Translations under genes and position numbers: made by a program | Source: Niveispirillum sp. | Lineage (GTDB): Bacteria > Pseudomonadota > Alphaproteobacteria > Azospirillales > Azospirillaceae | Direction: 5' to 3' | DNA: 46,757 nt | Assembly: GCF_017996735.1 (NCBI RefSeq) | Contig: NZ_JAGOGJ010000046.1 | Location: 1-46,757 of the forward strand | Shown: positions 18,101 through 25,047 of the stretch, in pieces | Layout of the letters: each line of letters begins with the position of its first letter | Position numbering within the stretch: the stretch's first letter is position 1 | Notes under the pieces: model-generated | Seen by the model: only the letters and a program-made list of their open reading frames with translations | Database searches by the model: none | What the model was told of the DNA's origin: nothing

Positions 18101-18718
18101 CCGCCCGCGCGAGACCAGCCCGACCAGCGGGCTGATGACATGGCTGGGGGAGACCTGTGTGAAGCCGGCCGCGCGCGCCAGTTCGGCCAGACGCTGTTCG
18201 GCGGCGGGATATTTCCAGGCATGGACCAGGGCGATGGCCACCGCCTCGTACCCTTCCGCCCGGCGGCGGGACAGCAGGGCGCGGGTGGCGTCCTCGTCCA
18301 GCGCTTCCAACTCCGCCCCGTCCACGCCGACACGGCCGCCCACCTCCTCCACCGCGTCATAGAGCGGGGTGGGAAGACGGATATCCAGGTCGAACAGGCG
18401 CGGGCGCGTCTGGTGCCCGATGACCAACAGGTCGGCAAAGCCCCGGTTGACCAGCAGCAGCGTACGCGCGCCCTTGCGTTCCAGCAGGGCATTGGTGGCC
18501 ACCGTCGTGCCCATCTTCACCTGATCAATGATCTCCACTGGCAACGGTGCGTCCAGGGCCAAGCCCAGGGCGGTGCGGATGCCGGCGGTGGCGGCATCGC
18601 TGTAGCGTTCGGGGTTCTCGCTCAACACCTTGGCAGTGGTCAGCACGCCATCGGGGCTGCGCGCCACCACATCGGTGAAGGTGCCACCCCGGTCGATCCA
18701 GAATTGCCAGCCGCTCAT
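15152..18718 (-). CDS. Fused hydantoinase A/B-type enzyme, probable ATP-dependent 5-oxoprolinase
   Basis: A protein of 1,188 residues joining a HyuA-like half (to ~660) and a HyuB-like half in one chain, the arrangement of eukaryotic and some bacterial 5-oxoprolinases. The first half has IDRGGTFTDVVA at the N-terminus and FDMGGTSTDVALY, the phosphate-binding motifs of this actin-like ATPase fold. The second has NNPYNGGTHLPDV and RGHHADIGG. The likely reaction is ATP-driven opening of 5-oxoproline to glutamate. Hydantoin or N-methylhydantoin hydrolysis is the alternative. It is the last gene of a four-gene minus-strand operon; its ATG shares one base with the TAA of the DUF2891 gene. Neighbouring DUF969/DUF979 genes favour pyroglutamate. 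Confidence 0.88.
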   Translation of the reverse strand: MSGWQFWIDRGGTFTDVVARSPDGVLTTAKVLSENPERYSDAATAGIRTALGLALDAPLPVEIIDQVKMGTTVATNALLERKGARTLLLVNRGFADLLVIGHQTRPRLFDLDIRLPTPLYDAVEEVGGRVGVDGAELEALDEDATRALLSRRRAEGYEAVAIALVHAWKYPAAEQRLAELARAAGFTQVSPSHVISPLVGLVSRGRTTVVDAYLSPVLRRYVDRVAGELGDTKLYFMQSNGGLALARDFQGKDAILSGPAGGVVGAARTAEAAGEARIIAFDMGGTSTDVALYAGSFERAFDTEVAGVEMRVPMMAIETVAAGGGSILHFDGSRFRAGPDSAGANPGPACYRRGGPLTVTDANVMCGKIVPRHFPAIFGPDGNLPLDADIVTDKFAELAARIGDGRSPHQVAEGFLGIAVANMAAAIKRTALERGEDAAEFTLQCFGGAGGQHACLVADELGMGRVLIHPFAGVLSAYGMGLADQTATRQQAVERPLADAADLSPLADTLGRDAIAALSVGAGDGRITANVSAHLRYQGTDTALSVPYGDADTMRAAFTQAHIRRFGFATPERAIMVESLVAEAVRPGETVRPLAPASGDTPSPIDRVEMWSAGARHPTPVFDREKLPAGSRITGPALIREAIATTVVEPGWQSEVLAGGELLLTRIEPLARAAVTGEKADPALLELFNNRFMAVAEQMGAVLRNTSTSVNIKERLDFSCALFDAAGNLIANAPHVPVHLGAMGESVRTVIRSRGDSLRPGDAVVLNNPYNGGTHLPDVTVVTPVFGPDGAELRFFVANRGHHADIGGVTPGSMPPDSRTLAEEGVVIDDFLLVENGRFREQDFRDLLAASPWPARSPDVNVADIKAQLAANEAGVRELSALVDRYGWPGVSAYMGHVMANAEESIRRVLDRIGDGHFDYRMDNGAALKVTVRVDHARREAVIDFTGTAAEDAGNFNAPPAVTRATVLYAFRCLIGDDLPLNEGCLAPLKIVLPSGCFLSPTPGKAVVAGNTEISQAVCTALLGALGVSASAQGTMNNFLFGADRFQYYETICGGSGAGPGFNGASAVHTHMTNTRITDPEVLELRYPVRLERFAIRRGSGGDGQWRGGDGAVRAVRALEPMTVTFVGSRRTVPPFGLEGGEPGACGQQRVEHADGRVTILPGVTRAELVPGDLFVIETPGGGGYGRP

Positions 18719-19737
18719 TATGCATTCTCCCGGTCGCCGGCCACGGCCAGCAGCACAAAACTGGCCAGCCAGTGCTGACCCATATAATCCTCGGCAATGT
18801 GCGGCAGGGCCGCCGCCACATGCCGTTCGGCCGCCGCAAGGGCTTGCGCGCGGCGTGGGTCATCGGCGGCAAGGCTGCCGGCCAGACCATTCAGGCACCA
18901 GGCACGCGCCAGACTCAACCCGTCCAGATGCGCGATCTTGCCATCGCTGCGGTCGGTGACCAGCGGCGGTTGCAACAGAACCGGCGGCAGCCCGTCCGGC
19001 AGATAGGCATCGAACCAGCGGGCGAAATCGGCGGGGGGCAGGGCGCGGCGCATTAACTCGGCCACCTGCAGCGCCGGAGACAGGAACTCATCCTGCGACG
19101 GTTCCCACACCTGCGCGCCGCGATCCTGCCCATGCCAGGACAGGGCCTTTTCCCGGCAAAGCGTAGCCAGATCGGTATCGCCCACCAGATCGGCATATTC
19201 GATGGCGAACCGCAGGGCCAGGCCCGTGTTCATATGGGTGCCGACCCGCACCGGATAGGGCGATTTCGGCAGGAACCGCTTGAACCTTTCGGCGAAGGCG
19301 TCGGCCAGGGGTTGCAGGGTGGCGGCCCAGCGCCGCCCCTCCGCGCTGTCATGGCGGCGCAGTTCCGCCGCCAGCATCAACAGCCAGCCCCAGCCATAGG
19401 GTCGCTCGAACCCAGCGCTTTCCGGGCGGTTCAGATAGGTAACCTCTCCCGCCACGCCGTCTGCTGTCAGCATTCGGTCCGCCAGGGCACGGATGGAAGC
19501 CGCTTCCGGCAGGGCGGGGAACAGCCGGTATAGCGTCATCAGGGTCCACCAGCCATGGACGCAGGAATGCCAGTCGAAGCTGCCGTAAAAGATCGGGTGC
19601 AGGTCCTTCGGCGACCGCACATCGCCGGGGCCGCCCATCACATGGTCCAGCTTGTTGGGATATTCCCGCGTCACATGGTCCAGGGGGGCGGCGGCCAGAT
19701 GGCTGGCCAGGGCGGCGGACAGGGTGGTGCTGTTCAT
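18718..19737 (-). CDS. DUF2891 family protein
   Basis: A protein of 339 residues, recognised as DUF2891 from its N-terminal third (YPNKLDHVM, FYGSFDWHSCVHGWWTL) and its helical, His/Trp-rich pattern, which resembles an alpha/alpha-toroid. No signal peptide or membrane segment is seen. The biochemical role of the family is not known to me. It lies between the DUF979 membrane gene (8-bp gap) and the oxoprolinase (1-base overlap), so it is clearly part of the same operon. A hydrolase or lyase role on an amino-acid derivative would suit the context but is only inference. Confidence 0.85.
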   Translation of the reverse strand: MNSTTLSAALASHLAAAPLDHVTREYPNKLDHVMGGPGDVRSPKDLHPIFYGSFDWHSCVHGWWTLMTLYRLFPALPEAASIRALADRMLTADGVAGEVTYLNRPESAGFERPYGWGWLLMLAAELRRHDSAEGRRWAATLQPLADAFAERFKRFLPKSPYPVRVGTHMNTGLALRFAIEYADLVGDTDLATLCREKALSWHGQDRGAQVWEPSQDEFLSPALQVAELMRRALPPADFARWFDAYLPDGLPPVLLQPPLVTDRSDGKIAHLDGLSLARAWCLNGLAGSLAADDPRRAQALAAAERHVAAALPHIAEDYMGQHWLASFVLLAVAGDRENA

Positions 19738-19745
19738 CGATGGCC

Positions 19746-20693
19746 TCAGAACGCCAGGAAATACATCAACAGGATATTGGCGATCAGGATCACCAGGGCA
19801 CTGGGTGCCTGCGCCCGGATCACGCCGTTGAAGGGGCGGTCCCGGTCCGGCAGGCCCAGCAGATTGGCCGGCACCACGTTAAAATTCGCTGCCATCGGGG
19901 TCAGCAGCGTGCCGCAGAACCCGGCCAGCATGCCAATGGCGCAGACGATGGCCGGGTCACCACCGAACCGGTGGACGATGAAGGGCAGGGCGATGGCGGC
20001 CGTCATCACGGGAAAGGCGGCAAACGCATTGCCCATGATGATGGTGAACAGGGCCATGCCCAGGCAGTAGACGGTGACGGCGATGAATTTTGTGTCGAGG
20101 GCGAAGGCGCTGCTGACCAGATCACCCACCACGCCGCCGACATTGGAGGCCAGGAATACCGCCCCCAATGCCGCCAGCATCTGTGGCATCAGGGCCGCCC
20201 AGCCGATGCCTTCCATCAGGCGCCGTCCTTCCCGCACGGGCGCCAGGGCCGGCGGGCGCAGCCACAGCATGCTGCCCACCAGGGTCAGAAGGCAGGCAAG
20301 GCCCAGCACGATCAGCGTTGTCTGCCGGTTGCTGATCAAAAGCCGGCCCATTTCCGTATGCTGGGCGGCCAATGTGCCCGCGACCGTCAGGAAGGGAACG
20401 GCAACGGCCAGCACCGCCAGCTTGTATCCCGGTGCCGGTCCCTCCGTTGCGGGCAGGGCGGGGATGCGGCTGGCGCCCGGACCCCCGATGGCGACGATGA
20501 TGACCAGGGCCAGGACCAGCAAGCCATTGCCCAACCCGCCCAGCAGGCTGCCGAACAGCATGGACACCGCCAGAAGCCCCCAGAAAAGAACGCCCAGCAG
20601 CCGCTTGGGGTGCGATGGGTCGCGCAGGGTCAGCAGGCTGAACCCCGCGAACATGGCGCCCAGCAGCAGATAGGCGTGATCGACATTGATCAT
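19746..20693 (-). CDS. DUF979 integral membrane protein, probable transporter subunit
   Basis: A protein of 315 residues with about eight to ten hydrophobic segments from the N-terminus on (YLLLGAMFAGFSLLTL, LLGVLFWGLLAVSMLFG). The segment LTPMAANFNVVPANLLGL near the C-terminus looks like a conserved transporter loop. DUF979 genes usually occur paired with DUF969, and in several Gram-positive genomes the pair sits beside pyroglutamyl peptidase. Here it starts inside the DUF969 stop (ATGA overlap), so the two are likely made in equal amounts and act together in the inner membrane. Its place beside an oxoprolinase suggests uptake of 5-oxoproline or a related compound. Confidence 0.85.
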   Translation of the reverse strand: MINVDHAYLLLGAMFAGFSLLTLRDPSHPKRLLGVLFWGLLAVSMLFGSLLGGLGNGLLVLALVIIVAIGGPGASRIPALPATEGPAPGYKLAVLAVAVPFLTVAGTLAAQHTEMGRLLISNRQTTLIVLGLACLLTLVGSMLWLRPPALAPVREGRRLMEGIGWAALMPQMLAALGAVFLASNVGGVVGDLVSSAFALDTKFIAVTVYCLGMALFTIIMGNAFAAFPVMTAAIALPFIVHRFGGDPAIVCAIGMLAGFCGTLLTPMAANFNVVPANLLGLPDRDRPFNGVIRAQAPSALVILIANILLMYFLAF

Positions 20694-21424
20694 GATCCCA
20701 CCCTTTCCGTCGCCGGTGCCGCCGGGTCGACGGCTTGGTGTTCAAGCGTCCGGTCGAACAGCAGCAGCCGCGCGCCATGAACAAGGAAGGCGATAACGGC
20801 CGTGGGGATGGCCCACAGCGAGACATGCAGCGCCTCGATATGGAAACCTGCCTGTTCCATGAATCCCACGATCAACACGATGGAGCCGATGGCGATGAAA
20901 ATATCCTCGCCAAAGAACAGGCCGATATTGTCGGTGGCCGCCGTCATGCCGCGGATGCGGAAGCGGGTCCGGTCCGGGATCGATCCCAACTGTGCCTCCG
21001 CCGCTCCTTCTGCCATGGGCGCGACCAGGGGGCGCACCATCTGCGGGTGACCGCCAAGCGAGGTAAGGCCCAGGGCCGATGTCGCCTGCCGCACCGCCAG
21101 ATAGGTCAGCAGCACGCGGCCCGGCGTGGCGGCCCCCGACCGGGTGATCAGCGCCTTGGCTTTTTCCTGCAACCCCGCCCGTTCCAGCAGCCCGATCAGG
21201 GGCAGGATCAGCCAGGTGATGTGGAAATAGCGATTGTCGTTGAAGGCCGTGCCGAACCGGGCCAGCGTGTCCAGCGCTGCCTGTGGCAGGTCCTGCACCG
21301 GTACGCCCGCTGAAAAGGCCGCCGCCACGCCCGTGGCCACCGCCCCCACCAGGATGGTCGGCAACGGGTTGGTGCGCAGGGCGAAGCCCGCCACCACGAT
21401 CAATATGCCCACGAGCACCAGCAT
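20690..21424 (-). CDS. DUF969 integral membrane protein, partner of DUF979
   Basis: A protein of 244 residues and the first gene of the operon. It has several membrane segments (MLVLVGILIVVAGFAL, ITWLILPLIGLLERAG, IGSIVLIVGFM) and the loop GLTSLGGHPQMVRPLVAPMA, which resembles conserved loops of carboxylate and ion transporters. Its stop overlaps the DUF979 start. The start codon lies 68 bp from the start of the divergent winged-helix regulator, and that gap carries an inverted repeat, so substrate-dependent control by the regulator is likely. Confidence 0.85.
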   Translation of the reverse strand: MLVLVGILIVVAGFALRTNPLPTILVGAVATGVAAAFSAGVPVQDLPQAALDTLARFGTAFNDNRYFHITWLILPLIGLLERAGLQEKAKALITRSGAATPGRVLLTYLAVRQATSALGLTSLGGHPQMVRPLVAPMAEGAAEAQLGSIPDRTRFRIRGMTAATDNIGLFFGEDIFIAIGSIVLIVGFMEQAGFHIEALHVSLWAIPTAVIAFLVHGARLLLFDRTLEHQAVDPAAPATERVGS

Positions 21425-21444
21425 GGCGTCCCCCGGCGGAATAC

Positions 21445-21491
21445 GATATGATTTCGTCGATAAGACACTAACAATTTATCGATATCATATC
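21445..21491. promoter_or_regulatory. Inverted-repeat operator between DUF969 and the winged-helix gene
   Basis: Left arm GATATGATTTCGTCGATAA (21445-21463) is matched by TTATCGATATCATATC (21476-21491). Both share GATATGAT and TCGATAA in opposite orientation with a 3-nt length difference. The right arm ends one base before the regulator's ATG. Almost all of the divergent promoter region is covered, so one bound protein could control both directions. Confidence 0.6.
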
Positions 21492-21492
21492 A

Positions 21493-22017
21493 ATGAGGGC
21501 TGTCGTGACTGAGCAATCCAAATCGCCGATCGTGTCCTCGGCCCATTTGGCCCAGGGCGGATCGCCCGCCCTGTCGGAACTGGAATTCAGCCTGACCTTG
21601 GCGGCATCGGCGTTTCAGCGCTGGATCGTGCGTTGTGCCGCCGCCACGGGCGCGCAACTGACACCGCTGGAGGTGCTGATCCTGCACACGGTCCGCCATC
21701 GCGGCCGACCGAAACGCTTTGTCGACATCATGCTGGTCCTGCATATCGAGGACACGCATCTGGCCAATTACGCGCTGCGCAAGCTGCTGTCGGCCGGCCT
21801 TATCCAGACCTATCGACAGGGCAAGGAGAAACTGATCGAGGCGACGGAGGACGGGGTCGCCTTCTGTGAAAAATACAGGGCCATCCGCGAACAGCTTCTG
21901 GTGGAAAGCGTCAAGGCCAGCGGCCTGAGTGAGGAGGCCTTGTCGCAATCGGCGGCAAGGCTGCGGGCGCTGTCAGGCATCTATAACGAAGCCGCGCGCG
22001 CGGCGGCTACGCTTTAA
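21493..22017 (+). CDS. MarR-like winged-helix transcriptional regulator
   Basis: A protein of 174 residues. A winged-helix core spans ~50-130 (LTPLEVLILHTVRHRGRPKR, IEDTHLANYALRKLLSAGLI, KLIEATEDGVAFCEKYR), the latter being the wing. It looks like the MarR-like winged-helix DNA-binding family. The ATG at 21493 has no ribosome site; a GTG at 21505 lies 5 nt after GAGGG and may be the true start, four residues in. It diverges from the DUF969 operon across the inverted repeat and is very probably its local repressor or activator. It converges on cydX. Confidence 0.85.
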   Translation: MRAVVTEQSKSPIVSSAHLAQGGSPALSELEFSLTLAASAFQRWIVRCAAATGAQLTPLEVLILHTVRHRGRPKRFVDIMLVLHIEDTHLANYALRKLLSAGLIQTYRQGKEKLIEATEDGVAFCEKYRAIREQLLVESVKASGLSEEALSQSAARLRALSGIYNEAARAAATL

Positions 22018-22050
22018 CCAGGCGTGTCCTGTGCCGTCAGGGCGGGTTTC

Positions 22051-22079
22051 CCCCGTTCCACCGCGGCGGTGGAACGGGG
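22051..22079. terminator. Hairpin between the convergent regulator and cydX genes
   Basis: CCCCGTTCCACCGC (22051-22064) and GCGGTGGAACGGGG (22066-22079) are perfect 14-bp arms around one base. No U-run follows on either strand, but the position between two converging genes makes a shared transcription end or mRNA 3' stabiliser likely. Confidence 0.55.
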
Positions 22080-22092
22080 AAGGTGGGGTCAC

Positions 22093-22203
22093 CTACTCCT
22101 CCCGCCTTTCCTTCAGATCCTCCCGCATCTCGAACCACATGGCGTTCAGGACGGCGAAGGCGGCGGCCAACGGCAGGCCCAGCATCCAGGCGAAATACCA
22201 CAT
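22093..22203 (-). CDS. cydX: Cytochrome bd oxidase small subunit CydX
   Basis: A protein of 36 residues beginning MWYFAWMLGLPLAAAF and continuing VLNAMWFE before a charged tail. It matches the CydX/YbgT family: one membrane helix followed by a short cytoplasmic tail. AAGGAG lies 8 nt before the ATG, and the gene follows cydB by 18 nt. CydX binds CydAB and stabilises the haem-containing complex. It is easily missed by gene callers because of its size. It ends the cydDCABX operon. Confidence 0.9.
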   Translation of the reverse strand: MWYFAWMLGLPLAAAFAVLNAMWFEMREDLKERREE

Positions 22204-22221
22204 GATGCGCTCTCCTTATTC

Positions 22222-23376
22222 TCAGTAATGGTGACCCCGGCCGGCGCGGATGGCGTCTGCGTCGACCTTGCCCCACAGGATGCGATAGGCCCAGGCCGTG
22301 TAGGCCAGGACCAGCGGCAGGAAGATGCCGGTCACCACCAACATGATGAACAGCGTCTGGTGCGAGGATGAGCTGTCCCACACCGTCAGGCTGCTGACCG
22401 GATCGATGGAACTGGGCAGGATGAAGGGGAACATCGACACGCCGACCGTCGCGATGATCCCGAACAGCGACAGGCCGGAAATGACCAGGGTCACCCCTTC
22501 CGTCCGTGCCTTCAGCCCGGCCCAGACCAGAAGCGGCCCGGCCAGACCCAGCACCGGTGCGATCAGCAGGAACGGGTAGGCGGCGTAATTGCTGAACCAC
22601 AGGGCCGGCGCCGCCGCCACCTCCTTCAGCAGCGGGTTGGACGGGCCGTCCGTCACCACGGCGCTGGTGATGTGATAACCATCGACCCAGAGATAGAGCG
22701 CCAGCCCGGCCAGCGCGAACAGGGTGGGCGTCAGCAGGGCGGTGACCAGCCCCACGGCCCGCGCCCGGTTCGCCACATCGCCGCTTGTCTTCAACGCCAC
22801 CCAGGCGGCCCCGTGGGTGACCAGCATGGAAACCGACAACAGGCCGCAGAGCAGGGCGAACGGGTTCAGCAGGCCGAAGAACGATCCTTCGTAAAAGGCC
22901 CGCAGATCGCCATCCAGACGGAACGGCACGCCCTGCAGCACATTGCCGACCGCCACGCCGAAGATCAGCACCGGCACGAAGCCACCCGTGAACAGGGCCC
23001 AGTCCCAGGCTGACCGCCAGCGCGTATCGTCGCGCTTCGACCGGTATTTGAACGCCACCGGCCGCAGGATCAGGGCCGCCAGCACCACAAACATGGCCAG
23101 ATAGAAGCCGGAGAAGGACACGGCATAGAGCGGCGGCCAGGCGGCGAAGATGGCGCCGCCGCCCAGGATGAACCAGACCTGGTTGCCTTCCCAGACCGGG
23201 CCGACGGCATTGATGATGGTACGGCGTTCGACATCGTCCCGGCCGATGAAGGGCAGCAGGATGGTCGTGCCCATATCGAACCCGTCCGTCGCCGCGAACC
23301 CGATCAGCAGCACGCCCAGCAGCACCCACCAGATCAGGCGCAGCGTCGTGTAATCCAGAAGTTCATGCAGGATCAT
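22222..23376 (-). CDS. cydB: Cytochrome bd ubiquinol oxidase subunit II
   Basis: A protein of 384 residues from the ATG at 23376 (GGAG 8 nt upstream; a GTG nine bases earlier is less likely). It starts MILHELLDYTTLRLIWWVLL and has the CydB marks ATDGFDMGTTILLPF and GPVWEGNQVWFILGGGAIFA, with about eight to nine membrane segments. It is the non-catalytic but essential partner of CydA in the inner membrane terminal oxidase, which reduces oxygen to water with quinol at high oxygen affinity. The cydA stop lies 5 bp upstream, so the two are translated together. Confidence 0.96.
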   Translation of the reverse strand: MILHELLDYTTLRLIWWVLLGVLLIGFAATDGFDMGTTILLPFIGRDDVERRTIINAVGPVWEGNQVWFILGGGAIFAAWPPLYAVSFSGFYLAMFVVLAALILRPVAFKYRSKRDDTRWRSAWDWALFTGGFVPVLIFGVAVGNVLQGVPFRLDGDLRAFYEGSFFGLLNPFALLCGLLSVSMLVTHGAAWVALKTSGDVANRARAVGLVTALLTPTLFALAGLALYLWVDGYHITSAVVTDGPSNPLLKEVAAAPALWFSNYAAYPFLLIAPVLGLAGPLLVWAGLKARTEGVTLVISGLSLFGIIATVGVSMFPFILPSSIDPVSSLTVWDSSSSHQTLFIMLVVTGIFLPLVLAYTAWAYRILWGKVDADAIRAGRGHHY

Positions 23377-23381
23377 GATGA

Positions 23382-24956
23382 TCACTCCGCAGCCTGAAGC
23401 GTGGCGTGGGGGACGGGGGCCGGATGATCATCCGGCTCGGGCCCCTTCCTGATGGCGCGGACCATCAAGGTCACCTCCACCACGAACAGCACGCTATAGA
23501 ACAGGGTGAAGCCGGCGATGGTGATCAGCAGGTCGGTGACCGACAGGCTGGACACCGCCATGGCCGTCGGCAGCACGCCTTCGATGATCCAGGGCTGGCG
23601 ACCGAACTCCGCCACGATCCAGCCCATCTCCGCCGCGATCCAGGGCAGGGGGATGGCCAGTACCGCCACTTTCAGCAGCCAGCGCGGCTGCCCTAGCCGT
23701 CCCGTCGCCGACTGCCAGAAAAAGGCCGCCATCAGGGCGATGAAGAAGAAGCCAAGCCCCACCATAAGGCGAAAGGCCCAGAACAGGGGTGCCACCTGCG
23801 GCACCAGATCCCAGGCCGCCTTGTCGATCTGTTCCGCCGTGGCCTGGCGCGGATCATCGACATAGCGTTTCAGCAGATAGGCATAACCCAGGTCATGGCC
23901 ATTATTTTCGAAAGCTTGCTTCACCTCCGCCGCCACCTTGTCCACGCCCCTGGCGGCGCGGATGGATTGCAGGGCGTCATAGGCGATGATGCCGCGTTCC
24001 ACCCGCTGCTTCCCGCGCGCCACCAGATCGTTGATGCCGGGCACTTCCGTGTTCAGCGACCGGGTGGAGATCAGGCCCAATGCCCAGGGGATCTGCAGCA
24101 CATGGTGCGTCTCCCGTGCCGCCTGGTTGGGAAAGCCGATGGCGGTGAAGGCGGCGGGGGCGGGTTCCGTCTCCCACATGCCCTCGATGGCGGCCAGCTT
24201 CATCTTCTGGTGTTCGGTCGCCAGATAGCCGCTTTCATCGCCTAGCACGACGACCGACAGCGATGACAGCAACCCGAAGGAACAGGCGACCGCCATGCTG
24301 CGCTTGGCCAGCAGGACGTGCCGCCCCTTCAGCAGGTAATAGGCCGAAACACCCAGCACAAACACCGCCGCCGTGACATAGCCGGCTGAGACGGTGTGCA
24401 CAAACTTGGCCTGCGCCACGGGGTTGAAGATCACGGCATAGAAATCCTCGATCTCCATACGCATGGTTGCCGGGTTGAATACGGCCCCGACGGGGTTCTG
24501 CATCCAGCCATTGGCGATCAGAATCCACAGGGCGGAGAAGTTGGAGCCGATGGCCACCGCCCAGGTGGCGGCCAGATGCTGCAGCTTCGTCATCCGGTCC
24601 CATCCGAAGAAGAACAGGCCGACAAAGGTGGCTTCCAGGAAGAAGGCCATCAGCCCTTCAATGGCCAGCGGGGCGCCGAAAATGTCGCCGACATAATGGC
24701 TGTAGTAGGACCAGTTCATGCCGAACTGGAATTCCATGGTGATGCCCGTGGCCACGCCCAGCACGAAGTTGATGCCGAACAGCGTGCCCCAGAATTTTGT
24801 CATCTGCCGCCAGATCGGGCGGTCGGTCATGACATAGACCGTCTCCATGATGGCCAGGATGATCGACAGGCCCAGGGTCAGGGGCACGAACAGGAAATGG
24901 TAAAGGGCGGTCAGGGCGAATTGCAGGCGTGACAGCCCGACAATGTCCAACTCCAT
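23382..24956 (-). CDS. cydA: Cytochrome bd ubiquinol oxidase subunit I
   Basis: A protein of 524 residues. The haem ligands His20 (LYHFLF) and His187 (FVHTVSAGY) and the acidic residues Glu100 and Glu108 line up with E. coli H19, H186, E99 and E107. GRQPW is present. The periplasmic Q-loop is long, as in the E. coli subfamily. It oxidises quinol and reduces oxygen without pumping protons, supporting respiration at low oxygen or under stress. No strong ribosome site precedes the start. The upstream cydC gene ends 91 bp before it, with a hairpin in between, so cydABX may be processed or expressed separately from cydDC. Confidence 0.97.
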   Translation of the reverse strand: MELDIVGLSRLQFALTALYHFLFVPLTLGLSIILAIMETVYVMTDRPIWRQMTKFWGTLFGINFVLGVATGITMEFQFGMNWSYYSHYVGDIFGAPLAIEGLMAFFLEATFVGLFFFGWDRMTKLQHLAATWAVAIGSNFSALWILIANGWMQNPVGAVFNPATMRMEIEDFYAVIFNPVAQAKFVHTVSAGYVTAAVFVLGVSAYYLLKGRHVLLAKRSMAVACSFGLLSSLSVVVLGDESGYLATEHQKMKLAAIEGMWETEPAPAAFTAIGFPNQAARETHHVLQIPWALGLISTRSLNTEVPGINDLVARGKQRVERGIIAYDALQSIRAARGVDKVAAEVKQAFENNGHDLGYAYLLKRYVDDPRQATAEQIDKAAWDLVPQVAPLFWAFRLMVGLGFFFIALMAAFFWQSATGRLGQPRWLLKVAVLAIPLPWIAAEMGWIVAEFGRQPWIIEGVLPTAMAVSSLSVTDLLITIAGFTLFYSVLFVVEVTLMVRAIRKGPEPDDHPAPVPHATLQAAE

Positions 24957-24996
24957 GCGTCATGTCGCCGGCTGCCACCGGCGCCTCCTGAACGCG

Positions 24997-25019
24997 AGCC
25001 CCGTCCCGATGGCGGGGCT
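24997..25019 (-). promoter_or_regulatory. Intercistronic hairpin between cydC and cydA
   Basis: AGCCCCG (24997-25003) pairs with CGGGGCT (25013-25019) around a 9-nt loop. No U-run follows on the minus strand. It may act as an mRNA processing or stability element that sets different levels of cydDC and cydABX. Confidence 0.4.
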
Positions 25020-25047
25020 TCATCCTCCGGGGCGTCGGTCAGGATTA

